A stretch of DNA of 64,000 nt from Microplitis mediator (Eukaryota; Arthropoda; Insecta; Hymenoptera; Braconidae). The notes beneath the pieces are model-generated. The model saw nothing but the letters and a program-made list of their open reading frames with translations, did not search any database and had not been told where the DNA came from. The translations under genes and the position numbers were made by a program. This document shows, one piece after another, positions 37,101 through 52,100 of the stretch. The stretch spans positions 4,526,001 through 4,590,000 of the forward strand of contig NC_079976.1 of the NCBI RefSeq assembly GCF_029852145.1, given 5' to 3'. Each line of letters opens with the position of its first letter. The stretch's first letter is position 1.

Positions 37101-40100
37101 TTCAAGTCAAAAATTTAAATTTTTAATTTTAATGTTTAGTCTTACACTAAAAATTATTTATCTATGATAGATTTTTTTTTAAACTAAAAAAAAAAGTTGA
37201 ATTTTTAAGACACGTGTCATAAAGTTTTGACAGCTAAGTAAGTTTAGGTAATTACTATTAATAAATTTAAAAAATGAGTAGTATAATTTGAAAATAAACA
37301 CATATATATATACGAATAGAATATAATGGAATGGAAGAGTTCGGTACGAACGCTGTTGGCCTACTGCCGGGATCGTACCGCGGCTCCAATGCCGTGTGCG
37401 TTTTACGTTCCCCGCTTTACTAACTTGTAAGTCGATTCGTTCAATTCGATTCCACCGTCAGTTTACTATGTGTAATGTACGTACATATATATGTATAAAT
37501 ATACATATAAAAAAGTATATAACACTTAGTACATACATTACTCCTAATGTAATAATACAGCCGATAATTCTCCCCCTTTTACCCTTTCTCTGTTACTGCT
37601 GCTATTTTCTATTCTCTATAGATTTTATTAATTTAATATTAATCTCGGGGAAAAATATATCATTTGCTAATCTAGTAATTTATAAATGAACTATTAAAAA
37701 TTATAAACAAGAATGTTAATAGTTTTCCTGCTTTCAATATTTTATGATATGCGCATTTCTCTCTATCGTTTAATGATTTTATAATAATAATGATTCAAAC
37801 CACTTATATTTGTTCAATTATTGAAATTGAATTGTTCTCTTTATCTAATTTAATCATACGCTATTAGATTTTTATTTATTAAAACAAATAATTATTGAAA
37901 TTCAATTAAAATAATTAATTTCAAATCGATTTTTATTCAAAAAATTCAAATATATTTTTTATATGAAAAGACAATGAAATTAATTTGAAATAAATACTCT
38001 AGATAATTAGTAGGGCCAGGATTTTTGCTTTAATTTAAAAATAATAATCAATTAATGGTGTGAAATTCATGATGTTACGGCATAAATATTGGTCGTATAA
38101 AAAAATTTTTTGAACAAAAGTTGTAGGAAATTTAATTTTATAAAAAAAATATCTCTTATAATTTTTTCTTAGGACTAATAAAAAAGCCGTAATTGCAAAA
38201 TTAAGATTTTTGTAATTATCAAAAATTTGAATCATTCATTATGAATCTTAATTTCGGAATTACGGTGAAAATATTGGTCGCATCAAAAAATTTTTCGAAC
38301 AAAAGTTGTTCAAAATTTAATTTTATAAAAAAAATGTTTCTTATAATATTTTCATAGCACCAATAAAAAAGCCGTAATTTAAAAATTAAGATTTTCGTAA
38401 TTATCGAAAATTTGAATCACTCATTATAAAACTTAATTTTGGAATTACGGGGAAAATATTGGTCGTTTAAAAAAATCATACGAGAGATTTATTTTAGAAA
38501 ATCGAATTTCCCACAACTTTTGTTTGAAAATTTTTATGATAAAACAAACATTTTCGCGGCAATATCAAACATTTGAATAATTCATTTAAAAATCAAGGCA
38601 AAAATCTTGTCCCTAGTAATTAGATATTGACTTAGATTTGAATTAGGAGAATTTTTGAACAGTAATTAATTTTTGGTGATTAGAATTTTATGAGTCAGGA
38701 GTTTAAATTTGAAGAATTTGAAAATAAAAAAATACGCGGCAAAAAAAAAATTTGAATTAATATTGATGGTTTTAAAATAACTATCATTTATAAAATTGAT
38801 ATTATTGACAGTTAATTAACATGAATAATTGAAAATTAATTATTGTTGGAATAAAATAAAATATATTTGTATTTAAATTTTATTTATAACTCGGAAATTT
38901 AAATTAATGAACAAATAAGTTAATAAATTATTCAGATTTATGTTTCGTATTTCTGACTTTCAATACTAAATTTAAAAATCAATTATCTCTGATACATAAA
39001 ACATTTAAATAACAATAATAATTTATTTATTAAAATACTGCTGATAAATTCATAATCCGCTGATATATATTTAGAATAAAAATGAATTTAATTCCAAATT
39101 TTGATAATTAATTATTTTAAAATCGTAATTAAAAAAATTAATATACTTAGAATTTTTTATTCTATGAAATACTATATATATTTTAAGTTCACAGCAATTA
39201 GCTAATTAAATAAGTTATTGTCTTGATAATAATAATTTTATTATTTTTTTTATCTCAAAATTTTCCTTTTTACGTCGCGATTGCGGGTAATTTAAAAAAA
39301 AATTTTTTATGCAAAATAAAACAAGTAGGTCAGTAGACTATTGCAAATGGAAAATTTATTTTCAAATTTTTTTTCATTTATTAATAATATAATAAGAGTT
39401 TAATAATTGTTGGATGAAAAGATTGGTCGTAAAATTTTTATTAGCATATAGAGGAAAGTTTATCTTTTGTTTAATAATCGTAAAGAAGTTTTAAGTGCTT
39501 TTGAGGTGGATAAATTTCTCCAGTAGATTTCCTAGATTGGAGAAAAAGTAGCAATCGAGCGTGCATTGCTGCACAAGTTGTTTGTTAAAGAATAAAAAAA
39601 AACGTTTTATATATATATCAAGTTTGTCCTTTTACCCCAGACTAGAAGACTGGAATTGGAATGTTAACCGCGCACGAAAGTTCACTGACATTACACTCAT
39701 AAAATGTTATATTTATAGAAAATCAATTTTCAGAAATGAATATAAAAAATCTATTGATTTTTAATGCAGTTTCATTGTTTGTTTATTCAAATTAAAAGGG
39801 GTTTATTTTAGTTTGTTGTTTTAATGAGAAAAAAAAATCAAAATTTCACTTCTTCATTTTTTTTTTCTTTACTAATAATAAATTTATTGTTTAAATTTAT
39901 GAAGATTTGGAGGTAAATTTAAAAATTTAATTATTTAAGGAACAAAATTTTTCGAAAAATATTTTTACCATAAAATTCAAAGCTGACGCCTTAACGTCAC
40001 TGATAAAAATAGCGAGATTTATTACCGAAACTAAAAAAACACAACAATTTTCTACGAAACAATTATTTTATGTATATAATTATTATTTTTTTTTTTACAA

Positions 40101-43100
40101 ACTATATTTAAAAATTGTATAATTTGTTCGAATTAAAAATAATAAGAGCAAATATATATGTATATATATATAAGTTATCTAAGTGGATTAATTTTCATAT
40201 CAAGAATTAAATCGCGGATTATAAAAAATACGCGCATATTTATTATTAATTATAACCCGACCCGATTTGTTATGTAGCAAAACTCTTACTAAGATTTATT
40301 TTTATTTCTCTTTTCTTAACAAGTTATCTGTCTCAATCTTTTATAATTTAAATTATAAATAAATGAACAAGGTCTTTAATATTTAAAGTAAAAATTTATT
40401 TCTTAATTTAAATCCTCTCGGTTTCTATTTATTAAAAAAAGCTGCATTCAAACCCAGTAATGACGGGAAATTAATTAAACGAAATAATAATTTATAAAGT
40501 AAATAACTTAAATTAAAAGTATGTCTGATAAATGTTATATATGTATTTATATATATGGTCACGTGGCATCGCGTGTCAATTTAGCAAGATCGGTAGGCGT
40601 GAAAAATAAGTGAACGCATGTACAGATTACTTTGAAAGGCACTCCTTTCATTAATTACTTGTAAACCTGAAGGCTGGATTTCGATCTCGAGTAATATAAA
40701 TAAATATAAGTATGAGGTACAGAGTGCATACAATATTGTTAACGTAAAACATTAAAAGTAGGGTCTATACACAGAAAAAATTTCTTGGCGCAAGAAAAAT
40801 TTCGCATTGTAGACAATTTTTAAGTAAAAATTACCCATAAATTTTGTACTGTAGGACATTTAGCCATTAACTAAATTTTTACTACGCTGTGAGTAGAAAT
40901 TGCACTTCATTTTCATGCTATCGAGTAGTATATTTTACAATGTGGAAAAAATTTAGATATTTACTCCATGTTCTCACAGTATCAAATTTTTTGGGCAATT
41001 TTTACAAAAATTTTCTCTACGTGTATGAATTGAAAACAAAATTTTCTTAGGAATAGAAAAAAATTTCTTGGCGCGAGAAATTTGTTTTTGCCTCAAGAAA
41101 AGTTTGTCTCTCCCTAAGAAAATTTTTATTTTCAATTCGTAATGCGGAAAATTTCTTGGGGCGAAAACAAATCTCGCGCTGAGAAATTTTTTTTTTCTGT
41201 GTAGTAATTTTTGTTCCAAGTTTATCTCTGCACAGAAAACCTCGAAACGTAAAATTAAGACCGAGGTTCGATGCATTACTCTATAGAATACATATAATCT
41301 AGAAATCTACTGAAAAAATAAACTATATAAATTGAGACCCGACAAGATATAACGATAAAGTGATCAGTAAATATACTATCATTCTAAATAGTAATTCTTT
41401 AATTAGAATTGCAACATAAATAATTAGAGGATAAATATTAAAATTTATTGTCAAAGCGGGAAAAATTAATATTTTAATTTTAAAAATCGTAACTTGAACA
41501 TTAAAAATTCATGACCAGCTTATAATTTAACACAAATTTTTAAAGTTTATTTTTTTTGTGTACGTTTTCATTTTTCAAAAATTTTCGTTCGTTTATGAGA
41601 AAAACGTGGCCAAAGTTTCCATTTACTGCGCACGTGCAACAAGGATAGTACCGTTCGCCGACTTGAGTGCGATAAAGAAAAAAGTTCCCCTCTTAATACA
41701 TATGACATATATATATAAGTATGTGCATACAAGACTTATATATATTAGAAGTACGTATTACTCTCATGATTTTTCTATTTATTGTATTTTATATATCGAG
41801 ATATTTATTATAAAAATATAACGTGGGAAAAAATCGGAGTTTTATGTAATACATTTATATATAAAATATATATATGGAATAAAACGGTTTTGATGAATTT
41901 AGTAGTAATGCTGGATAACAAGTTAATAAAATATTTATAAAAAAATTCTCAGCAAGATAAATATAAAAAATTAAACAGCGCAATAATATGACAAAACATG
42001 ATATTATTTATAAAACAGGGATACAGTTAACCTTTCCACTAATTTGTACGCATAAGTTGTAAGCGATACGTGCGTGAAAGAACGCGGCTGAATGATGACT
42101 AGACGGTTCTTCACCAGTTACTTATGTTCTACCTTCGCTTTACGAATATTAATTTTATGTCACTCTTTTTCTCTTCTTGTTTTATATTTTTTTTTTTTTT
42201 TAATACAGATTTAACATAAAATAAAACGATCATGACATGTATGAGAAGTAATGTATTTAAATAAAACGGGTGTAGTGAGATTCTTTGAATTTACGGAAAC
42301 TCATTTACCAGAAACGGACAAATGATGTTTTTAAAGTTAAGTGGAAAAACCAGTTAATTGTTATCACATGTGAGATTAGTCAAGATCGGAGTTAAAGAGT
42401 TAATTACTTTTAGAAGGTCAATACTTTACAGTAAAATGCTTTTTGCTGTTCATTGTATTTGCATTTTAATTCAAAGTTTAGCTTTTTGTTCGTAAATTTG
42501 AAAGTCTACTAATAGTTTTATTAAGTCACCGAAAAAGTGAATGGAAAAAATTTTTTATTATCTATTTGTGAAGATTAGAATTTATTTTTTTATTTTTAAC
42601 AAACATTTGAAAATAATTTTCAAACATTTTCTATGATACTGAAGTTAGCCGACGTCTAATAATTTTTGGTTTCTTTTTTAAACGATAAATTATGAAAAAA
42701 AAAATATTTAAAAAAATTGCACATATAGTTTTTTAAATTTTCTACATGCGCATTTTTTTATTTTTTTTTTTTTTGTAATTTATTTGTTGAAAAACAAAAT
42801 CCAAAAATTTCAAATTGTCTGCTAACTTCCGGATCATCATTCTCTTCTAAACTGGTGTCGAAATTATGATTTTTTTTCAAGTAAAAAAATTTTATATTTT
42901 TATGAAATTATTTTCGAAATTTGTTACAGTTGTTAGTATCAGTCTTAAACTTTTTTTTTTTTTTTATCAAATTTTAAAATTCTGAAAATGGAGCCACTGA
43001 AAAAGTAAAAGAAAATTTTTAAATTATTTATTTACAGATTCAAATTTCAATTCTAGTCTTGATCAAATATTTAAAAATGAATCTCACGTTAATAAAGAAA

Positions 43101-46100
43101 ATAAAATTTTCATTTGATTGTTAGTTAAGTTGATAACAAAATAATTTTTTTTTTAAATTACAAAAAAAATATATTCATATATTTTTATGAAAATTGTACG
43201 GCATTATTTTTTACTGCTAATATATTTAAAGCATAAAAAAAAGAGTTTTATCTGACACGGTAACATGTTAAATCGATAACCCAATGCGCTCATTTAAATC
43301 GCTTTTTCTTTGCCTTAAAAACAAAACTATTTATACTTTGTAATGAGAATGAATTTCATAACTGCTAAATTAATAATTATATAAACTATTTATTTCGTCA
43401 ACTTTCAAATCCCTATAAGAATACTCTATTAAATACAATAAATAATTCTTTATCGTGAAATAGACAGCAGAAATAATTCAACTATTCCGCATAGTCGGGG
43501 ATGAAATTACAGGACAATCCATTATTACTTAATGTGCCGCATGATTGTGATTTTTAATGATTAACTAACGTTATTTGATCAATATAATAAAAGTAACAAA
43601 AATAAGTTAACATTTTAGCTCCCGTGGCATGTTCCGACACACCCACGACACGTTCAATGTGCTAACGCACGTAAGCGGGTCACCAGAACAAACGTAATCC
43701 GGCCGGTCGTTGTGTCGGCTTAAACGTCTCAGGACACGCCAAGGTTTTCCTTGTCATCTAAATCTTTATCTTATTTTGTTTAATCATTGCGCAATAAATA
43801 ATGAAATTATCCGCTAAGAACTTAAACTTTAGTAAATACTAAAAATATCCAGACTTGAGTGATATCTTTATTTTTAATATTAAATATTTACCTAGTAATG
43901 ACAAATATATGTATATGTACACAGAGACAAAGGATTTATCGACACATGAATTGAAAAAAAAGATTTTCTTGGAGCGAGAAAAGATTTTCTTGAAGCAAAA
44001 AAAAATTTTTTGTAGGGTAAGAGCACCAGTACCCAGTCTCAAACCAGTAGTCAGTCACTTCATGTTAAATTATATCTATTATATATATATTTTGAGCTAA
44101 TGTTAAAGTATATGACCGGCTGGTTACTAGTTAGGGGTTGGGTACTGATGCTCTTACCCTAAGAAATTTTTTTTAGCCTTAAGAAAATTTTTTTCTTCAT
44201 TTTATAATGGAAAATATTTCTTGCGCCAAGAAAATCTTTTTTTCTGTATATATGTGTCACATATATTTTATTTATTTATTAATTTTTATGCCAAGGCAGA
44301 AACTAAATGGCAATTTTATACATTAATACAGTTTCTTTCAAGAGTAATTTTATTATATAAAGTCACAATTTGTGAAGGAATATTAATAGACGATTTAACT
44401 CTCACTGTATAATCCAATTTCTAAGCTGATTTATGATTTGCTATTTTACAAAAATTGTTGTTTATTAAAATGGTAAAATCATAGGGAGGTGGACAATATT
44501 ACAAAATTAGAATTTAATTTTGACCATATATTGAACGTTTCGTCCCTTTATTGGCTTTAGTGGCTGAAAAAGTCCCAATAAAGGAACGAAACGTCCAATA
44601 TATGGTCAAAATTAAATTCTAATTTTGTATTATTGTCCACCTCCCTAAGATTTTATCATTTTATTAAGTTGATCTGGACACGATTCTAAATTAATATATT
44701 GTTGTTTACTTTCATTTAAAGTCTAAACTTAATAGGTAGTCAAACATTTTATTTTTAAAAACCTCAAGACTACTCGATTTTAATGGTGTCAGGCGTTTTG
44801 AGCACCTGACAAAATATCTCCGGACAAAATATCCCCATGAAAAGAAAGCAAAAATAGTGAAAAAAGCCAAAAAAACTGACACAAAACTGGGGATATTTTG
44901 TCCAGAGATATTTTGTCGGGGATATTTTGTCAGGTGCTCAAAACGCATGGAACCGATTTTAATATCTCAGGAGGCAGATCTATCCAGAGACGAATTATTG
45001 AGACGAAAAATGAATGCTCGTAAAACACTGTAGCAAAGTTTGGAATTTTAAACAATATATTATTATTTTTTACTACCAATCTCTCCGATCGTCTGACATA
45101 CCTCCTCAACAACCATATATATGAGTAATGCAAATATAAGTAATAGAAAAAAACTAAAAAGTGCAATTGGAACATATGTGTGGCAATAAAAGACTAGAAA
45201 TAACCCAGCAGTATCGATTATTTAAACTGGTACAAGTACGTACCTAATTCAAGAGCTATAGCAGTTACCAAACTTACTTACAGTCTTTCAAAGCTTTCTC
45301 TCAACTACACCCTTCATTTATATAAATTTTCAAACAATTACTATACTTTTAAAACTCATGCCTATTTTAATTTACAACTTCAAAGGAGTTTCAGACATAC
45401 AATTTAAATTTCCAATTACTCAGAGCTTTTTTTTTTTTCATATTATTACTACTATTATTTTTTTATCTACATCTCCCCTCTTTTTTAAGCAGTAAAATTT
45501 TATTTTTCGCACGCTCTTTGCTCGTGTATTATTTGAATAGTAATTATGCTATGCGTTATTACATACACAAGGCCTTTGAATTTTAAACCGATGGGAATCA
45601 CAGGGATTACGCAAGGATATGATTTATGGTCGGTATAATAGAGTATTATTATGAGGATTGTTGGTAATGTAGGTTTCAAATTTAAATTGTAGTTTTAAAA
45701 ATTATTTTTAAAGACGTTTTAGCGTTTTAAGAATAAAATAATTATTTTAATAAAAAATTTAATGAACTTTATAATTAGCAATCATAAATTTCATGTAAAA
45801 AAACTTGAAAGAATAATTTATTTTTAAAAAAGAAATAAATAATAAAATTATAAATTTACTTTATATAAATAATTTGATGTCTGCTTACAAATATAATTAT
45901 TTAAATTGTAAATGTAAATGTAATAAAGCTTTTTGATTATTTTTAAAACCGCTAGTACGTCCTTTAATTAAATAAATAAAATAAAAACTTACCATGGATG
46001 CAAAATAAAATTTTTCAAAGTCTCGTTCATGTAATCGTGCGGTCGCGAGGGTTGTGGCCGCGTGTCTTGCGTGCTTTGTAAGAATGTCCTCTCCCTTCTT

Positions 46101-49100
46101 GCAAAGCCACGAAAGTACCTGTAATATCACAAGAAGAAAGTAAATAAAACAAAAAAAAAAAAAAATAAACATTAAGATGAGATAAAAATAAAATGAAATT
46201 TTTAAAGTAAAAATAATAATGAAAAAGAAGTGAAAGAAAGATTTAAAGCGAAGCGCATCAGTGGTAAAAAAAGTTATAATAATAATATAAAATTGGATTG
46301 AATTTTTCTTCATTCCTCGTTTGGGATGGATATCATTCATCTGGAAGGGAAGCCCACGCTCTCGTTTTCTCGTTTTCGCTTTAGCAATTGGATCACGGTA
46401 CCGAAAAATAAAAAAGCATCATCTTCTTCTTTGGCTTGTTCTTCATGTGCCGGGACATTATTATACGAGGCCGCGTGAGCCCCCAGGGTTATTCCAAAGT
46501 TGCTCAAAAATTATATTAAACCAGAGGGTTTATTCGGGTCACTGGGCCGCGTATCAAGGACCTGTCCTACCGTCCTCATAATTAATGATTTATTAACTTT
46601 TAAAAAGATAACCGATGATGAAAATAAATTTATCGGATAAAAAAATGTTATAATTTAAAGCCGGATTCTTCTTGGCCACTTTTACCACTTAACTGTACGG
46701 TATTTGGTACTGGAGTTATTGTGAGAATGCGATAATAAAATCACCCCTTACTCAGCTATTGTACACCTAGAATTTTATATATAAAAATATATAAATAACT
46801 AAATCTCTCTCTCTCCTTATATACATATATATTGTATACTTTCGCAAGAGTTGTCGTGTGACCAGCTTATTTATATGCAATATCGGTTTAGGAATTGCGC
46901 GACCACCTCCAACAGCAAAAGCAACAGCAACAGCAACAGCAGCCAATCTCTTTCTTTGTACTCGTTGTCTCTTAGAGTAGACTGCATAACAATCTACCGT
47001 CAACAATGAATATAATGTACACAGACTCGTGATTCCAGGCGTCTTATCGCGCCACGACAATGGGACTAAATATTTATATATTTTTTTTAATAATATATAC
47101 TTAAGATCTTAAATTATATTCAATGATCCAGAGAATGAGATCTGAGAAGTATATCGTTTAATTATTGCGATACACCGACAACTCACATTAATCACTCGCT
47201 ACAAATTATAGAATGGAGATTTTTAATTTAAAATTTTTTTACATAGACAATCTTTAATCTATATCGTGTATATTCTATCATCCAATTAATAGACAATGTG
47301 GGCATTCATACGTGACGGGTTTTAGTCTACTGTAGCCATAGTCGTAGTTGTTGTCGTTGCTGCTGTTCACGTCCCAGTCGTTGTTGTCTCGTTTACTTTG
47401 TCGTGTGTACATATTTTACGCGCACATTTTCTAGTCAACATACAAGAGGACAAGAGGTAGTCATGGAGCTGAGATGTTAACGGCAACTAAACAGCAAAAG
47501 GTCTCTTTCGTTGTTACTCAGCTACTGCAGTACCTATAAGGCGTCATGATGCCGGCATATATACAGAGAAAAGAGACTCCAGCCGTTGCTTCGCGCTTAT
47601 TTGCATTAACGTTCAGGTACAACAATAGTATCAGGGTATAGCTAAGTATATAAGCACGTTGACTCTGCTTTCCAACAGAGTCCACTCGCCTTCTTCTTTC
47701 TTTCATTTACGTATACATGCTGTTGTTGCATACATACTCTCTTAGAGAGACACGTTCTCTCATGGGGATCGCAATTGCGGACAAAGAGAGCGAGGGCTTT
47801 CTCACACGATGGACTCCAGCCTTTTATATATTCACAATTTATATCTAAACATAAGATTGGATTGTAAATCCCGAGATCTTTACCTCGCGAGCTTGCTCCT
47901 CGATGCTCCGTAACACGGCGAAGTTTCTTATCGTCGTTCGACGGGACTCAAAACTGTTTTCCAATCGTGTCGCTGCGTTTCCTACTTCCTCCGTGAGCCG
48001 TTTTGCGCGTTGGATCGCCTGCGTGACGTAGTCCAGGTGTGAAAGATTCTTCGCACGTTCCTCCAGAACCGCTAAACACGCGGTGGCTTCTCTTGAGGTT
48101 CGCCGAGACGTCGCTTCACTCAACAGACGACTCAAGGGTGTTAATGAGCTACCGACGTTCGCGGAGTCTTTCAACTCGGACATTTCTAATACCAACTGAC
48201 GGCCGTAAGCTTGCCAATCTGACATTACGCTGTCGTACTCCTAAAATATAAATACAAATAAATCCCATTTATTTATACAGAATAGTCTTTTTTATGGCAT
48301 TAGTATTTTACGTTACCTTATAAAAAGCAATCCAATCTTGTTGCTCGTAATCCTGGTCTTTTCGTCGAGGAATACGTCGATTAATAGTTGCATCATCCAC
48401 GCTTGTTATCTATACAATGTATAAGAGGATCAATTATATTATCAATTTATCGAATACTACACGCATCGTAAATTTGTATATTACATTAAAGTCCATGTGA
48501 ACACCGATATCATTATTATTGCTTTTCTCTTTTGAGGGCTACATTTACATGAGTTAATTCAATATATATATATATACATATATGTACATACAAATTGCGA
48601 GAATAGGGCGGTGGGTAATTGAAGAGTATAATAATATAAAAAAAAATTATATAGTACAGTAGGCATCGGTAGTGGTAAGTAAGTTTTATAGAGGGGAAAT
48701 AAATGGAAATACAGAGCTCATTGAATAGCTACAGAAATTCACAATAGAAAGGCCAATTATCCTTCGTATGTTTTCGTTAGCAATAATAATGACTCATTAT
48801 TAACATCGATTTATAATACTGTACGGTCTTTTGTACTTTAGCTCTTTATCAATTGCTAGCGTTTTATTACCTTAACACGACTGCGGGGAAATTGGGAGTC
48901 TGTTGTTGTTGTTGTTGCTGTTGCTGTTGCGATTGCTGCCGTTGAAGAGTCCGAGCAGTCGTTTTGCAACAGAAGAGCTTGTCGAACGTTAACTCTGCCC
49001 TGTATCAACATCAGCGCACGATCTAGGGTATCAAAGTCCTCATGATTGCCACCACGAATCACTAGCGTCCATCCATTCTTCGTACGATCGGAGCTGGTAA

Positions 49101-52100
49101 TTTAATTTATTTTTGTTATTAAAATATCAGATGACATTAATAATTTTATTTAAAAAAAAAATTTGGCAAACGGTTGCCTCTGCGGGCCAACTCCAAAATT
49201 CCCGCTGTCGAGCTCAGGGATTTGTAAATTTTTTAGCTCAAAAAACTGCTAGACCAAAAAAAATAATTTTTGTTGTTCGAAATCTTTGGAATCAATCAAA
49301 CGGTTCGTGCGATTTTGGCGGCAATCGGAAAAGCTCGCGAAGACTTAAAACTGATTAAATTTTGAAGCCAATCGGGCAATTGGTTTATGAGTTATACAAA
49401 AAAAAAAAATATTTTTCGTGTAACTCGTAAACTATCCGATCGATCGACTTAAAAATTCCGTTCCAAAGATATCGTACGACAAAAAAGTTTATATACACAC
49501 ACACATGGAAGCACGTTCATTTAAAAATGGTCGGAATAACTTTCTAGGATCTCAAAACATCGAGATCTGAAGAAAACTCGATTTTCAAAAATCAAACCGA
49601 AACCAATAACTTTCCTTTTTTTAAATTTTTAAAGCGGGAAATTAAAAATTTAAATATTTACCTGTGAAGTCGTGAAAGATAGAGCAGGTAAGAAGCTATT
49701 TCCCTCGGGCATATCTTTTCTTTAGCATTGGCACAGGCATTTTCAAACTCAAGTACAAGTCTTCCACTAGCATCGTCCGCATATCCTGAAAAATAAATAA
49801 CAGAAACATTGTAATAAAGAGACTTAAAGTATTGTAAGTATGTGTATGCATCAAGATTGTCTTTCTCTTATTATATATAAAAGTAATAGTAAACAGTATA
49901 TATAGTTATGTTGCAGTAGTAGCTGAGCAGCGAGTGCATTATCGATGAACGTCAAAAAAAAAAGTTAAAAAATCGGTAAAGTATACGGCACAGCCGTACA
50001 GTTTGCTTGTGATGTCTATGGGATCCGGGTCATATCCTGAATTCGACTTTATTGACACGCCGCCTTGGTTACTCTCTTCGTTTTCTTCTTCTTCTATTTC
50101 TTCTTCATCATCCTCGTCGTTTCTCGATGCAATAAAGGCGCGTACGTCCACGCGAGCAAGATCACGATTGCGGTAAGTAGGTAATACCCTGACGTGCCTA
50201 AAGATATTATTATATATATGCGCGATCTAATGGGAAAAGAAGCTGCAGATATTGCTCGCACGTGCTGTTCATATATATTTTTATTTTTATTGTTATTTTT
50301 ATTTTAAAAATTACCCGACAGTACATCAATCAATTGACACTCGGCTATAGTATATAATATATAAAAGCGTTAAATAAAAATGAAAATGAAGATGTTCGAA
50401 TCACCTGGTAACCGTAGACAGCTGAGAACACGTTCTGGAAGATCATGAATGCTTCTCGGTGCTGATACTTCATCTTCCGCACGTCTTTTCGCACCTACAA
50501 TAAAATAAAATAATAATAATGATGATGATGATGATGAGTTTGTTGATGGTGATGATGAAAAAACAAGTTTAAGAGTTTTTAAAAATCATAATAAAAATGA
50601 AAAGTAATCTTGAAGCATCTGAACAATCTGAATGATAATGTAGTATGCATAAGTTGCGCGGAATGAGGGTAAAGTGTAGCCTGAAGGGCGGAAGTGATTA
50701 AACTCTCAAATGGAAACTGGAAACTGACAAGTGGAAACCAGCTGGATCTAACTGTGTTGGTGTACATCAACATTAATACGTATACGCATATCGTGTATAG
50801 ATATGTATATATATGTATGTATTCGAATAGCAATCTTTACCTTGACAGAACACCAAGTTTATAGGATGGTGTGTTTGTTGCGGGTATAGGATTGAGTTTA
50901 AGACAGCTATAGGTTTAGTTATAAGTGAGTAAAGAAAAGGAGAGAATGGGAGGACCACCCGTTGAATGGCAACAGGAATCGCCCGGCAGGCAGTGCACCA
51001 ACAGCAGCCGGTCTTTCTCTTTATTTATTTATTTATTTATTTCTGTCTTTCTCTTTTAAAGAAAATCCGACTCGCGTAATTGCCGGGGCGTTCCCACCAA
51101 CAATTTAAACAGAAATACCATGTGCATTTACAACGAGCCAACAGGCACACGCGACTCTTCAATCGATACCTCTCATTCACTTTAATTCATTTCTTGCTGA
51201 TACCGCGTACTGATAAAAAAAATTTACATAAATTCTGTAAAAATTTAAATGAAATTAAAGACACGTTCTTTTATTTTTTAGCTTAATAACTCTGTTTACT
51301 GAATAACTGGTGTAACAGGTAAAAAAAAATAGTTAAATGTATAAAGAGGTATGTCGAGAAACCGGAAACGCATGAAACTCGGTTAACTTCCGGTCCATTG
51401 TCACTTTATACCGTCAGGTTATTCTCATGCAAAGTAAAGTTAAATAAAATAATAAATTTGTTTTTTTCTTTTGATAATCAAAAGGTTTTTTGAAACTCAC
51501 CAAAGCCCATCCGCACTTCTTCCTCATCGTCACTGTCAATGTGTTTTATTCCGGCCACTTCAAAGCTGTGACAATTATCAACGATATCACCGCAATTGCA
51601 GGTATCATTATCACCGTGTTGGTTAGAACATTCTTCTGGTCCAGCGCACTTGCAACCCAGCAGAGGATCATCCGTGTCGATATTTCGACACGCGGGACAG
51701 GGAAACACGAGATCGTCGAGATTAACTCGTTCAATTTTACGCTCAACAGTTACCAGCAATGTTCCAATAAGATTTGCCAACTCTTCTTCATGATGATTAT
51801 TTATCAGATCACGTGAATAATTATCTCCGGATAATTCCTGATGCCGATTATTAATAACTGACTCAAGACAACTGGGTCGTATTAAATCGTCTATTGCAAT
51901 CTTGGCTTCTTCTTTGTGCCGATTAGAATGCCGTTGATCTAGTCTCATTGCCGGGAGCTTAGGGAGGAGCTCTTCTTCTTCTTCAGCTCCCGGGATACCA
52001 GGATGCTCCGAAGGAACTCGTAAAGGCGAAAACACATTTGAATTATTATTATTGTGGTGATTATTATAATGAGGATGATGATGTGAAGATGAAGATGATG

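Larger units (their letters stand above)
37471..45992. other. Large RhoGEF intron, repeat-rich, no coding exon found
   Basis: Contains the separately listed repeats at 38.1, 40.8, 42.6, 43.9, 44.5 and 44.8 kb. A GC-richer block at 43620-43745 (GTAATCCGGCCGGTCGTTGT and surroundings) has no open frame of note and may be an enhancer. No plausible additional exon was found on either strand. Confidence 0.4.

Noticed and set aside
51490..51816. Plus-strand frames opposite exon 51501-52302
   Set aside because: Shadows of a confirmed minus-strand exon.
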